In this document: piece after piece, positions 1 through 6,200 of the stretch
Layout: the number at the start of each line of letters is the position of its first letter
Position numbering within the stretch: the first letter of the stretch is position 1
Source: a virus
IMG/VR virus record: IMGVR_UViG_3300032069_000051
Span: 1-24,682 of that record
Direction: 5' to 3' (one strand)
DNA: 24,682 nt
The notes under the pieces: model-generated
The model's database searches: none
What the model was told of the DNA's origin: nothing
The model's input: the letters and a program-made list of their open reading frames with translations, nothing else
Program-made: the position numbers and the translations under genes

Positions 1-130
1 GTATCCAGATAACCTTTGATGGCATTAACCAGGCTGATTAAGCCGGTATCGGCTGTATCCAGATAACCTTTGATGGCATTAACCAGGCTGATTAAGCCGG
101 TATCGGCTGTATCCAGATAACCTTTGATGG
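1..130 (-). repeat. 54-bp tandem repeat, coding (18 aa per unit)
   Basis: Two identical 54-bp units lie at 1-54 and 55-108, followed by an identical 22-bp partial unit at 109-130. A more diverged partial match (CCAGATAATCTTCGATGACA) begins near 178. The unit length is a multiple of three, so copy-number change keeps the frame. Exact identity of the units suggests recent expansion or ongoing homogenisation. The array may continue beyond the window edge. Confidence 0.95.
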
Positions 131-521
131 TAGTGATGCTCGCGTTATCCGGTGCGATATATCCAGCCGCAACCCCAGCCAGATAATCTTCGATGACAAG
201 CCCACCCTTCACCTCAAGCTCTTGCGATCTATACCCCTTATCCACCCCATTATTGTATTTAAACAAAATTACATACTTACCGTCCTCCCAAACAGATATG
301 TCGGAAGTCGCTTGATAATAGCCTGCCAGATTCGTAGCATCTATCTCAGTCATTGCTTTCAGCAGAGTTACCCAAGAGGAACTCTTGAAAGTATTGTCGT
401 CCCAGTCCAGATATTTTCCAGTGGAAAGCTGCAAGATTTGGCAAGTTACATACGCGCCTGCCCCGGTGACTGGATCACCATCTTGAAAAACCCCAAACTG
501 AAATCTTTCGATCTGAGCCAT
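1..521 (-). CDS. Tail-fibre-like repeat protein, N-terminal 173 aa (3' end beyond window)
   Basis: An open frame starts at ATG 521 and runs without a stop to the left edge, so the C-terminus is missing. The start overlaps the stop of the upstream gene (TAATG), which suggests translational coupling. The N-terminus reads MAQIERFQFGVFQDG and is followed by about 110 residues rich in aromatic, Asp and Gly residues (KYLDWDDNTF, YYQATSDISVWEDGKYV). It then enters an 18-residue repeat, IKGYLDTADTGLISLVNA, present as identical copies at the window edge and preceded by a diverged copy (IEDYLAGVAAGYIAP). Position at the end of the structural module and the tandem repeats suggest a fibre or appendage protein. 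No family was recognised, so the fibre role is inference. Confidence 0.72.
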   Translation of the reverse strand, partial: MAQIERFQFGVFQDGDPVTGAGAYVTCQILQLSTGKYLDWDDNTFKSSSWVTLLKAMTEIDATNLAGYYQATSDISVWEDGKYVILFKYNNGVDKGYRSQELEVKGGLVIEDYLAGVAAGYIAPDNASITTIKGYLDTADTGLISLVNAIKGYLDTADTGLISLVNAIKGYLD

Positions 522-2134
522 TAGTACCCCGTCACTACCAGATCAAAGAATCCAACCGCTCCGATGGCGAGCATAAACAGTCTGGTTACTTTGGTGGTGC
601 CATCCACAAAAGGCAAGGCAGCCATTCTTTGACCGACTACTAAAGTACCTAGGGCAATAGGTATGTAAGAAAACGGAGTAATTTGACGAGTTTTTACATT
701 ATATCTGGCGGTCGCCGCCTGACCGGTATTCACATAAACATGCATCCCCAGATTACTTGCCGGATCATAAGCATAACTCGAACCTGTAGTGAATGAATAG
801 TAAGGACCCGCAGCAGTAGTATTTGTGATAGTCTGAGCAGCAATATCTATAATGTCCAAGGTTGCGGATGCTGCTCCACGGAAAGAATGAACCTGAGAAT
901 ATCTAAAAACCCTGTTAGCTGCATCTGTAGCTGGTATCTGATTATCTTGTTCCGCTCCAAAGCATGGGAACAAAGTCACGCCTGCTCCTGCCGCTCCGCC
1001 ACGACCAGTCAAAGTCGTGGTATCCCATGCACCAGATCCTACCGCACAGTAGGGAGTCACATCTCTGTATATGGCACAATAGGTTTGGCCCTGGGGCTGC
1101 CATAAATATATGTTGGGATACTCAATTACATATTTAGCTGTCCCAGAGGTAGGGGTATAGGTCCAGTTGGCATTTATCGTGTACACCGGACCTGGTCCGG
1201 AAGTGTGCGAAGTGATCACCCTTCTCTGCCCAACTGCTTGAGGGTTTGTAACATCCTCGACAATCCGAATCTGAAAATTCTTGAACTCATTGGCAGCTAC
1301 GCCAGCATCTCCTACATTGGCAGTGTTGGCTGTCTGCCCGGTAATAGACCCCAATGCACTACCTGTGCAGGTCATTACCCCCAATAAACCCTCACCCGGT
1401 GACCTGTCATAAGGAACATACATTTCATCCAGGCACAGTAACTGAGAATCTGTCCCGGAGGCTACCGGTTTTTGTGCAAAAGTGGAAACTGTCTGAGAAG
1501 CAACCTCCATGGCCTTTACATCGTTAGCCGCAGCTGCACCTCCCAACATGACCACAACCGACCCGGAGAGGATTTCATAGCTGTCTCCATTCTGTGGAGT
1601 GAACGAGGGTGCGGTATCAAGATAGACCACCGGAGTTGCTCCAGCAGTATTGGCAGTGATAATATGCTCAGATATCTTACCACCACCGCCAGCAGAATTT
1701 CCAATCAACCGGATCTTAAACCCGCGGCCATCACCTCTATCCGCAAGCTGATTTGCTAACCACACAATTGAAGCTGCCGGAACTGTTGATGCTCCAAGTG
1801 TGACCTTATAATACGAAGGAGTTCCTCCAGTGGCATAAGCCGTGATCGATCCACGTGGCCCTCTATGGGGAGCAAATCCACACGCATTACCAGCACCGAG
1901 CGTTCCACCAAGTGCTAAAGAAGTTGGATTCTTTTGTATCCAGTTGTCGGTCTTAAAATTATAAGCATTCAAAGCAGCCGCAGAGGCTATTTGAAAAACC
2001 TCTGGATGCCGGTCTTCATTATTACGCATATCGTAGGTCAAGCCCAAACCTACTGCAAAGTTAGTCAAGGGTGCAGCAAGTGGTCTCCAGACCGGTATAT
2101 GCAAGCCTGATTTAACGCCTACTGTAGTTGACAT
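521..2134 (-). CDS. Putative virion structural protein, 537 aa
   Basis: A long frame starts at ATG 2134 behind a strong AGGAGGAG site. The protein is rich in Ala, Gly, Thr, Ser and Asn, with many short beta-prone stretches (PVYTINANWTYTPTSGTAKYVIEYPN, split here by loops) and few charged residues, which is typical of phage tail or capsid-surface proteins. The N-terminal part contains GLGLTYDMRNNEDRH and a glycine-rich patch GNSAGGGGKIS. No signal peptide, catalytic motif or coiled coil is evident. It is followed with a TAATG overlap by the repeat protein at 1-521 and preceded by a small Ala-rich protein, so the three may be co-expressed appendage components. The family is not recognised; the virion role rests on composition and context. 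Confidence 0.7.
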   Translation of the reverse strand: MSTTVGVKSGLHIPVWRPLAAPLTNFAVGLGLTYDMRNNEDRHPEVFQIASAAALNAYNFKTDNWIQKNPTSLALGGTLGAGNACGFAPHRGPRGSITAYATGGTPSYYKVTLGASTVPAASIVWLANQLADRGDGRGFKIRLIGNSAGGGGKISEHIITANTAGATPVVYLDTAPSFTPQNGDSYEILSGSVVVMLGGAAAANDVKAMEVASQTVSTFAQKPVASGTDSQLLCLDEMYVPYDRSPGEGLLGVMTCTGSALGSITGQTANTANVGDAGVAANEFKNFQIRIVEDVTNPQAVGQRRVITSHTSGPGPVYTINANWTYTPTSGTAKYVIEYPNIYLWQPQGQTYCAIYRDVTPYCAVGSGAWDTTTLTGRGGAAGAGVTLFPCFGAEQDNQIPATDAANRVFRYSQVHSFRGAASATLDIIDIAAQTITNTTAAGPYYSFTTGSSYAYDPASNLGMHVYVNTGQAATARYNVKTRQITPFSYIPIALGTLVVGQRMAALPFVDGTTKVTRLFMLAIGAVGFFDLVVTGY

Positions 2135-2143
2135 TCTCTCCTC

Positions 2144-2434
2144 CTAAGTTATTAGTCTGCCAACATTATCATTCCAGGAAGACAAGGCGATACTCCTGGG
2201 GACAATATAAGTTACTTGAGCTAAATCCACAACTGCTCCTGCCGCTATAGCACCAGAGGCTATAGCACCAGAGGCTATAGTTCCTGACGCGGCGTTAATA
2301 TCTGTCTGAACCCTCGAGGTGGAACGGGACACCCACATCGGGGTATTTAAGACTGCAATAAATTCCTGCAATATTGCAGGTATGTCCGTCACTATAAAAT
2401 TCTTAAGCAGATTTATTTCTTCACTTACCGCCAT
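2144..2434 (-). CDS. Small Ala-rich protein with GAIAS repeats, 96 aa
   Basis: ATG 2434 lies behind TAGGAGGTACTAG, a strong ribosome binding site. The N-terminal third is amphipathic (EEINLLKNFIVTDIPAILQ). The middle holds a run of short repeats (GTIASGAIASGAIAAGAV) encoded by a 15-bp near-repeat around 2244-2281. It ends 10 nt before the 537-aa structural gene. A short helix plus a low-complexity linker suggests an adaptor or accessory virion protein, but no family is recognised. Confidence 0.65.
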   Translation of the reverse strand: MAVSEEINLLKNFIVTDIPAILQEFIAVLNTPMWVSRSTSRVQTDINAASGTIASGAIASGAIAAGAVVDLAQVTYIVPRSIALSSWNDNVGRLIT

Positions 2435-2460
2435 TCTAGTACCTCCTACTTAATAGTAAC

Positions 2461-2523
2461 CTCAGTGCAAACTCTCAACATCTCTTCATACTTACTATCA
2501 TTCTCATCATAAAACTGAATCTC
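2461..2523 (-). pseudogene. 3'-terminal remnant duplicating the end of the 2874-3428 gene
   Basis: These 63 bp match 2880-2942 with about six or seven mismatches. In frame they encode EIQFYDENDSKYEEMLRVCTE, one residue group at a time equivalent to the C-terminus of the neighbouring gene (EIQFYNETDSKYEEMLKVCSE). Only the 3' end is present, directly abutting the right end of the deleted TnpB element. It is either what remains of a second gene copy or a duplicated flank created when the element arrived. It has no start of its own. Confidence 0.8.
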
Positions 2524-2827
2524 TCGGAGTCTCTCTTTTGAGAAAGTTCTTGGTTCTTTGATCTGTCCATTGACAAATCTCCCCAAGCTTAAATTCGGTA
2601 GCTCCTCTACCTAATTGAAGAATATTAACGGATGCATTCAGGTCTCTGTCTAGTTTATTCTTACACTCTGGACATATCCACTGTCTATCCTCTTGATTAT
2701 AAGCTCGTATTCTCTGTTCTAGTGCCAGGTTATACAACTGATGACACAAGTATAAGGTCTGTTCCAACAACCTTTCCTGTTTCCTGGTTGGGTATAGCCT
2801 ATACTTGTATGTTCTTCTAAGTTCCAT
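2507..2827 (-). pseudogene. Internally deleted TnpB (N-terminus joined to zinc-finger/C-terminus)
   Basis: The 106-aa frame starts MELRRTYKYRLYPTRKQ, matching residues 14 onward of the intact TnpB at 6107-7285. After AYNQ it jumps to DRQWICPECKNKLDRDL, the second half of the zinc finger and RuvC-III region. About 290 residues are missing, including RuvC-I, RuvC-II and the first CxxC. The product cannot be an active nuclease. It continues through the element's right end into flanking DNA and stops there (ETPRDSVL). A site reading AGGAATTAAA before ATG 2827 might still allow translation. Confidence 0.88.
2525..2827 (-). mobile_element. Deletion derivative of an IS200/IS605-type TnpB element
   Basis: This is about 303 bp carrying the start of tnpB at the left (2827) and the complete conserved right end at 2525-2630. 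The right end carries the TCTC-TTTT-GAGA hairpin next to the CGGAGTC terminus. The interior is deleted, giving a MITE-like element that keeps both ends. It lies between two 63-bp imperfect direct repeats (2461-2523 and 2880-2942). No transposase gene (TnpA) is present in the window. Confidence 0.82.
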
Positions 2828-2843
2828 TTTAATTCCTATTGTT

Positions 2844-2873
2844 AAACCTTGAAATCTCGTTTATACAAGGTTT
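2844..2873. other. Inverted repeat, 8-bp perfect stem with 14-nt loop
   Basis: AAACCTTG at 2844-2851 pairs perfectly with CAAGGTTT at 2866-2873. It lies just after the stop of the 2874-3428 gene and 16 nt upstream of the deleted tnpB start. It could be a 3' mRNA hairpin of the upstream gene or a left-end hairpin of the element. The intact element at 6071-7249 does not share it. There is no convincing downstream T-run on the minus strand, so I do not call it a terminator. Confidence 0.55.
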
Positions 2874-3428
2874 TCACCACTCACTACAAACTTTCAACAT
2901 CTCTTCATACTTACTATCAGTTTCATTATAAAACTGAATCTCATTCAAAAACTGGTCATCGACTACAATCTGCCCCTTATTCTCTCTGAACATGTTAGCA
3001 AAAATATGGCTCTGTATACAATGTCTCAATCTCATAGACTTTGGAGTCACTATGTAAGTATGACAAACCAGTTTTAACCCCTTTTCACTCATAGCATCAC
3101 ACCATTCATCCTCAAACACAAAATGCCCGAGTTCAAATATCAAACTATCCCGCATATTGGACTTAGTCTGATGCAAATTCAGATATAAGTCACCTTTAGT
3201 TACAAGTGAAGATGTGGCCGTATCTCCTCTAACCAGAATAACCTTGATATTATTATCCTTTATAAACTGCTCTCGGCCTATCTCCTTGATAGTAGAATCT
3301 ACTAAAGCGATAGCATCTGCTTCATTCATGGGCCTGTTGCATGACTTGACAAAGTAGGCTATAAACCCTGCAATAGCTAGTATAATTATAGTCACTCCGA
3401 CAATAGCCCAGATATTTAGTTTGTTCAT
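2874..3428 (-). CDS. Membrane-anchored, degenerate ImmA/IrrE-like protein, 184 aa
   Basis: ATG 3428 is preferred over the longer frame to 3455 because AAAGGGGCTGAA lies directly before it, and it overlaps the stop of the small gene upstream (ATGA). Residues 6-27 form one hydrophobic segment followed by K28, C30 and R32, so a short N-terminus with the body outside or inside the membrane is expected. Residues 95-106 read SLIFELGHFVFE, resembling the HELGH zinc site of ImmA/IrrE-type peptidases but with the first His replaced by Phe (F98). Further on, HIFANMF (141-147) resembles the family's E..AN.FA helix. The region is more AT-rich than the head genes. The similarity is to motifs only; a catalytic role is unlikely with this site. 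Its C-terminus is duplicated at 2461-2523. Confidence 0.7.
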   Translation of the reverse strand: MNKLNIWAIVGVTIIILAIAGFIAYFVKSCNRPMNEADAIALVDSTIKEIGREQFIKDNNIKVILVRGDTATSSLVTKGDLYLNLHQTKSNMRDSLIFELGHFVFEDEWCDAMSEKGLKLVCHTYIVTPKSMRLRHCIQSHIFANMFRENKGQIVVDDQFLNEIQFYNETDSKYEEMLKVCSEW

Positions 3429-3570
3429 TTCAGCCCCTTTCTGACATACTCCCACAAGTGAACTCGTGGGGTTCTAACGAGGTCTGCAGCCTTCCCGCTC
3501 GGAGAATCGTAAACAATATCACCTTGGCGCGTTGCGTTAAAAGGCCGTCCATTTTTTCTCCTTTGTTCAT
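3425..3570 (-). pseudogene. Small gene needing a frameshift at an A6 run (about 48 aa)
   Basis: ATG 3570 overlaps the stop of the upstream gene (TAATG) and opens MNKGEK; after that the zero frame gives an unconvincing tail ending at 3430. The neighbouring frame from about 3556 reads NGRPFNATRQGDIVYDSP and on through SGKAADLVRTPRV to a stop at 3425 that overlaps the next gene's ATG. That second frame looks like a real protein but has no start codon. One extra A, or a -1 slip, in the six-A run at 3552-3557 would join the two into one 48-aa protein. It may be a sequencing or assembly indel, a genuine mutation, or programmed slippage. Function unknown. Confidence 0.5.
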
Positions 3571-3962
3571 TAGGGTTTCCTGGTTATATTTTTCGCCGCA
3601 AAGATCCCCGTGAATCGATAAAGCCGGGTGTCAGGGTCAACTCCCTGAATGCCCCTGACCGGTGGTTTGACCTGCTTGATTCGGAAATGATCCGTCTCGA
3701 GATAAAACTGGTCACGGAATAATTCGCAAATGCGCCTGAACGCCGCGTTAGCATGATCCTCGTTAATGGCGAGTACATCGATTTGATATATTCGTTCGGG
3801 ATTATTGGCAGTTAGGGTGCGCGTGGCGTCGATGGGTTTTTCCAGTATTTCAAATATGTTGTCATCAATGTAGAAAACCGCGCTCTCCCCCACGGCCAGG
3901 TTACGCCCAGAAGGCAGAGAAATATCGTTGATCCAAATATTCGTTAGTGTGAACAGCCCCAT
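3570..3962 (-). CDS. Small structural protein candidate, 130 aa
   Basis: The frame starts at ATG 3962 behind AAGAGGCAACTAAG. It begins MGLFTLTNIWINDISLPSG, with an N-terminal part likely to be beta-rich, and contains a helix-like middle (HANAAFRRICELFRDQF). There is no signal peptide or membrane segment. It follows the 111-aa coiled-coil gene by 15 nt and ends CCC TAA overlapping the start of the next small gene. The CCC TAA T end is also a possible +1 slip site into the downstream frame. The family is not recognised. Confidence 0.68.
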   Translation of the reverse strand: MGLFTLTNIWINDISLPSGRNLAVGESAVFYIDDNIFEILEKPIDATRTLTANNPERIYQIDVLAINEDHANAAFRRICELFRDQFYLETDHFRIKQVKPPVRGIQGVDPDTRLYRFTGIFAAKNITRKP

Positions 3963-3977
3963 CTTAGTTGCCTCTTT

Positions 3978-4313
3978 TTACTCTAGTTTTCCCTGATACA
4001 AGATTGTCCAGGTCTTTTCATTATCTCGACTTTCATCGATTTCAACCTGCCCAGGTATGGTGACCTTTCCGCTTCCGTTAGTTCCGTTTTTGATTGCCGC
4101 ACTGATGGCCTTCACTTCACCTATGATTTTATCCATTTCCCGTTCTTTAGCCTCAAAGAAAATAATGGACTTGGAGAGCATGATCTGGAGAGCCCGCCTT
4201 TCAGCCTTCTCATCCTTTAGCGCAAGTTCGGCTTCAGCCAAGCCAATAACCCGGAAGGCCTCTTTTCGTTCGGCCCTCCGCCTCTTAATCCGATCCACAA
4301 AGGCTATCCCCAT
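3978..4313 (-). CDS. Charged helical (coiled-coil) protein, 111 aa
   Basis: ATG 4313 lies behind AGGGAGGTAGAAG, 3 nt after the previous stop. Residues 8-75 are very rich in Arg, Lys, Glu and Ala (RIKRRRAERKEAFRVIGLAE, LALKDEKAERRALQ), predicting a long helix or coiled coil. The tail (VTIPGQVEIDESRDNEKTW) is probably beta. There is no membrane segment. It lies beside two small membrane-protein genes, so a lysis accessory or virion linker role is possible. The function is unknown. Confidence 0.65.
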   Translation of the reverse strand: MGIAFVDRIKRRRAERKEAFRVIGLAEAELALKDEKAERRALQIMLSKSIIFFEAKEREMDKIIGEVKAISAAIKNGTNGSGKVTIPGQVEIDESRDNEKTWTILYQGKLE

Positions 4314-4316
4314 CTT

Positions 4317-4700
4317 CTACCTCCCTGAATCCACTTCTCTTAAAAGCCTCTCCGCCCGGGCACATAATTCCTGCACAGACATCTTCAATGCTCTGATCTC
4401 AGAGCAGATAGCATCAATCTTATCAGCCAGCTCCTTCTGGTTCTTTCCGGCACCCTCAACCACCCCATTGTTCTCCTGGAACAGGTCAATGACCTTGTCC
4501 AGAGTCTTTTGCTGTCTATCATTAAAAGAACTGAAAATGTCCTTAACTAATTGTAAGGACTCCCCATTGCCTTTTCCATTCTTTTTCCCTTTTAGCAACC
4601 CAAATTCCCTCAGCAAGAGGATTAAAAGCACTATCACTGATATGGGTTGAGTCAGCAGCTGAGAGATTTCCCCCCAGGTCGTGGTTACGTCTAGTGCCAT
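4317..4700 (-). CDS. Single-span membrane protein with coiled-coil domain, 127 aa
   Basis: ATG 4700 lies behind AAGGTGGAATGA. Residues about 19-36 (PISVIVLLILLLREFGLL) form one transmembrane helix, followed by a basic, glycine-containing stretch (KGKKNGKGNG) that would sit in the cytoplasm under the positive-inside rule. The rest (55-120) is helical with heptad-like Leu/Ile spacing. The plan, one anchor plus a coiled coil, recalls small phage lysis or haemolysin-XhlA-like proteins. The adjacent gene has two spans and is holin-like, so a lysis module is plausible. No conserved motif confirms this. Confidence 0.65.
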   Translation of the reverse strand: MALDVTTTWGEISQLLTQPISVIVLLILLLREFGLLKGKKNGKGNGESLQLVKDIFSSFNDRQQKTLDKVIDLFQENNGVVEGAGKNQKELADKIDAICSEIRALKMSVQELCARAERLLREVDSGR

Positions 4701-4711
4701 TCATTCCACCT

Positions 4712-5056
4712 TCATTTCCCTGGACCAACCTGGCCCGGAGGAGTCCCCCCATTGTCCCCATTTCCAAACCCATTCCCTCCTTGATGGGAAGCCCAAGCCC
4801 GAATGATCTTGTAAAGGTTGGAGTTTGGTTTCTGGAGTTCCCGAATGTAAGCAAACAGGAAAATCATGATGCCGGTGAAAACCTCCGCGGTCTTGTTCCA
4901 GTTTGAGAGATAACAACCGTAACCCATGGCCACCAAGATAATCACTTTGATAGAGAAGAGCGACCGGATGAGTCGGAGAATGTCAACTACCAATCCCCTT
5001 AATTCGGTCTCAATCTGGTGAAACCACTTAAGCTGCAGCGGGCGCTTGTCCGACAT
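4712..5056 (-). CDS. Putative holin-like membrane protein, 114 aa
   Basis: I chose ATG 5056 (MSDKRPLQLKW), preceded by AAGGAGAAGGCTG, over the open frame extending to 5125, which has no ribosome binding site evidence and lies inside the upstream gene. The start overlaps the upstream coding end by 29 nt. Residues about 35-52 and 57-73 are two hydrophobic helices separated by a short SNWNKTA turn, with a charged N-terminus and a Gly/Pro/Asn-rich tail (GGNGFGNGDNGG). Small size, two spans and a neighbour with one span fit class II holins, which form inner-membrane lesions at lysis. No endolysin is seen in the window, so the assignment is tentative. Confidence 0.62.
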   Translation of the reverse strand: MSDKRPLQLKWFHQIETELRGLVVDILRLIRSLFSIKVIILVAMGYGCYLSNWNKTAEVFTGIMIFLFAYIRELQKPNSNLYKIIRAWASHQGGNGFGNGDNGGTPPGQVGPGK

Positions 5057-6122
5057 CAGCCTTCTCCTTAGGTTTGATTTTCTTACGTCTTTTGACTCTC
5101 CACTTATAAATCTCTTTGAATTCAACCTGAATTCCGATGTCTCCAGCGGGCAGCACCCCGGGTGCTACCCCAGTGCAAATCACCTTGTAGATCGCCAGGT
5201 ATTCCGAGAAGTCGACCATCACGTAGAAGATAAATTGAGGCCCCACAAAGGCGGGCTCCCCCTCAGTGGTGTCCACAGAAATGGGTTTCTCCCCGATCAG
5301 GTAATTACCCACCTCCTTGCCTTCCTCGTCCAGAGCTATCTGTTTCCACACCCGGTATTCACGATCGGCGGCCTTGATCCGATCAGCCAGAATAGCCGCC
5401 TTTTCATCCACGATGAAGTAAGCAATATCCTCGGCATCATAGGGTTCCGCACCCTCAGTTTCAGATGGCTCCTCAAGCGGTGTTGGAGGATAAACCGTGA
5501 TTTTCAGATCAGCTTCGACTTCCTTGAGGGTGATGGCGGTCTCCAGATCCCCCTCCATTTCCACGGGAAATAGCAGAGTCTGCGACTCAAACTTGGCCGC
5601 AACGGAAAAAGATATTTTGTTTTCAGTCAGAACCGGAGTGTTGTCGGGCCCAGATCCCCCGTAGTAATAGACCAACTCCAGTGGGCCGACCTTAGCAAGC
5701 AAGGATTCCGGAGCAGCCTTCTTGGCGTCCTCGATCTGCCCTTCAATCTCCAGGTGAATATCCGCCGCATACTGGTCAAACAGCAGAAAGCCCATGTCAT
5801 CCACGGACAGATCACCGGACGGTGCATCTTCGGCGACCCGAGCCCCTTTAGGAGTTACTTGTCCCCTTTTCTTCATTCCGATCCGCACGGCAGCAATCTC
5901 AACCCTTTCCCCACTCAAGAGAGCCTCAGCAGACACCAGATCTGACCTCAAGGTTGAGAGTCCCCTGGTCAGCAGATTGATCTTCTCATCAGGGTTTTCC
6001 TTGCCGTCAGCCCCAGCCTGAACACCATCAATAAAGCTGATTTCCTTGTTCAGGAATCTCGCCATCTTACGGAGTCTCTCCTCATTCTCAATTGAGAGTT
6101 CTTGGTTCACTGACCTGTCCAT
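5028..6122 (-). CDS. Virion-associated protein whose 5' end is replaced by the TnpB element, ~364 aa
   Basis: The current frame can start at ATG 6122, inside the element, seven nt after GGGGAGG (6130-6136). This gives about 19 element-encoded residues (MDRSVNQELSIENEERLRK) before the host sequence MARFLNKEISF at 6065. An alternative start is ATG 6065 itself, behind GAGGAG at a longer spacing. Removing the element joins codons 1-12 at 7285-7250 (MNKKTKICPKCK) in frame to this ATG, restoring a 357-aa protein. The protein is acidic, with likely helical N-terminal segments and beta-rich blocks (KISFSVAAKFESQTLLFPVE), ending in a basic tail KWRVKRRKKIKPKEK. No enzyme motif is seen. Head or tail role is inferred from position. 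Confidence 0.75.
   Translation of the reverse strand: MDRSVNQELSIENEERLRKMARFLNKEISFIDGVQAGADGKENPDEKINLLTRGLSTLRSDLVSAEALLSGERVEIAAVRIGMKKRGQVTPKGARVAEDAPSGDLSVDDMGFLLFDQYAADIHLEIEGQIEDAKKAAPESLLAKVGPLELVYYYGGSGPDNTPVLTENKISFSVAAKFESQTLLFPVEMEGDLETAITLKEVEADLKITVYPPTPLEEPSETEGAEPYDAEDIAYFIVDEKAAILADRIKAADREYRVWKQIALDEEGKEVGNYLIGEKPISVDTTEGEPAFVGPQFIFYVMVDFSEYLAIYKVICTGVAPGVLPAGDIGIQVEFKEIYKWRVKRRKKIKPKEKADVGQAPAAA
6062..6070. repeat. 9-bp direct repeat at element ends (partner at 7246-7254)
   Basis: CCATCTTAC occurs at 6062-6070, abutting the conserved right terminus, and again at 7246-7254, across the left boundary. Recombination or precise loss between the two restores an in-frame gene. 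IS200/IS605 elements do not normally duplicate their target, so this may be chance start-codon context (AAGATGG) or a sign of a different insertion route. Confidence 0.6.
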
Positions 6123-6200
6123 TGACAAACCTCCCCAAGCTTAAATTCGGTAGCTCCTCTACCTACTTGTAAAATGTTAATAGATGCATTCAGGTCTCTG
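6071..6200 (-). ncRNA. Probable right-end guide RNA scaffold (omegaRNA/reRNA)
   Basis: In characterised TnpB elements the guide RNA scaffold covers the 3' end of tnpB and the right end, and its guide is the flanking DNA just beyond the terminus. This location is conserved between all four right-end copies here, more strongly than needed for a protein end because non-coding positions after the tnpB stop are also kept. It includes the palindrome TCTCAATTGAGA. The extent toward 6200 is a guess from known systems. No promoter or folding was computed. Confidence 0.4.

Noticed and set aside
1-130. CRISPR-like repeats
   Set aside because: Units are directly adjacent with no spacers and are in frame within a coding sequence.
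222-524. Plus-strand open frame of 100 aa
   Set aside because: It is antiparallel to the better minus-strand gene at 1-521, has no ribosome binding site and no protein-like pattern.
5057-5125. N-terminal extension of the holin-like gene to 5125
   Set aside because: It lies wholly inside the upstream gene and lacks a ribosome binding site, while ATG 5056 has AAGGAG at a good distance.
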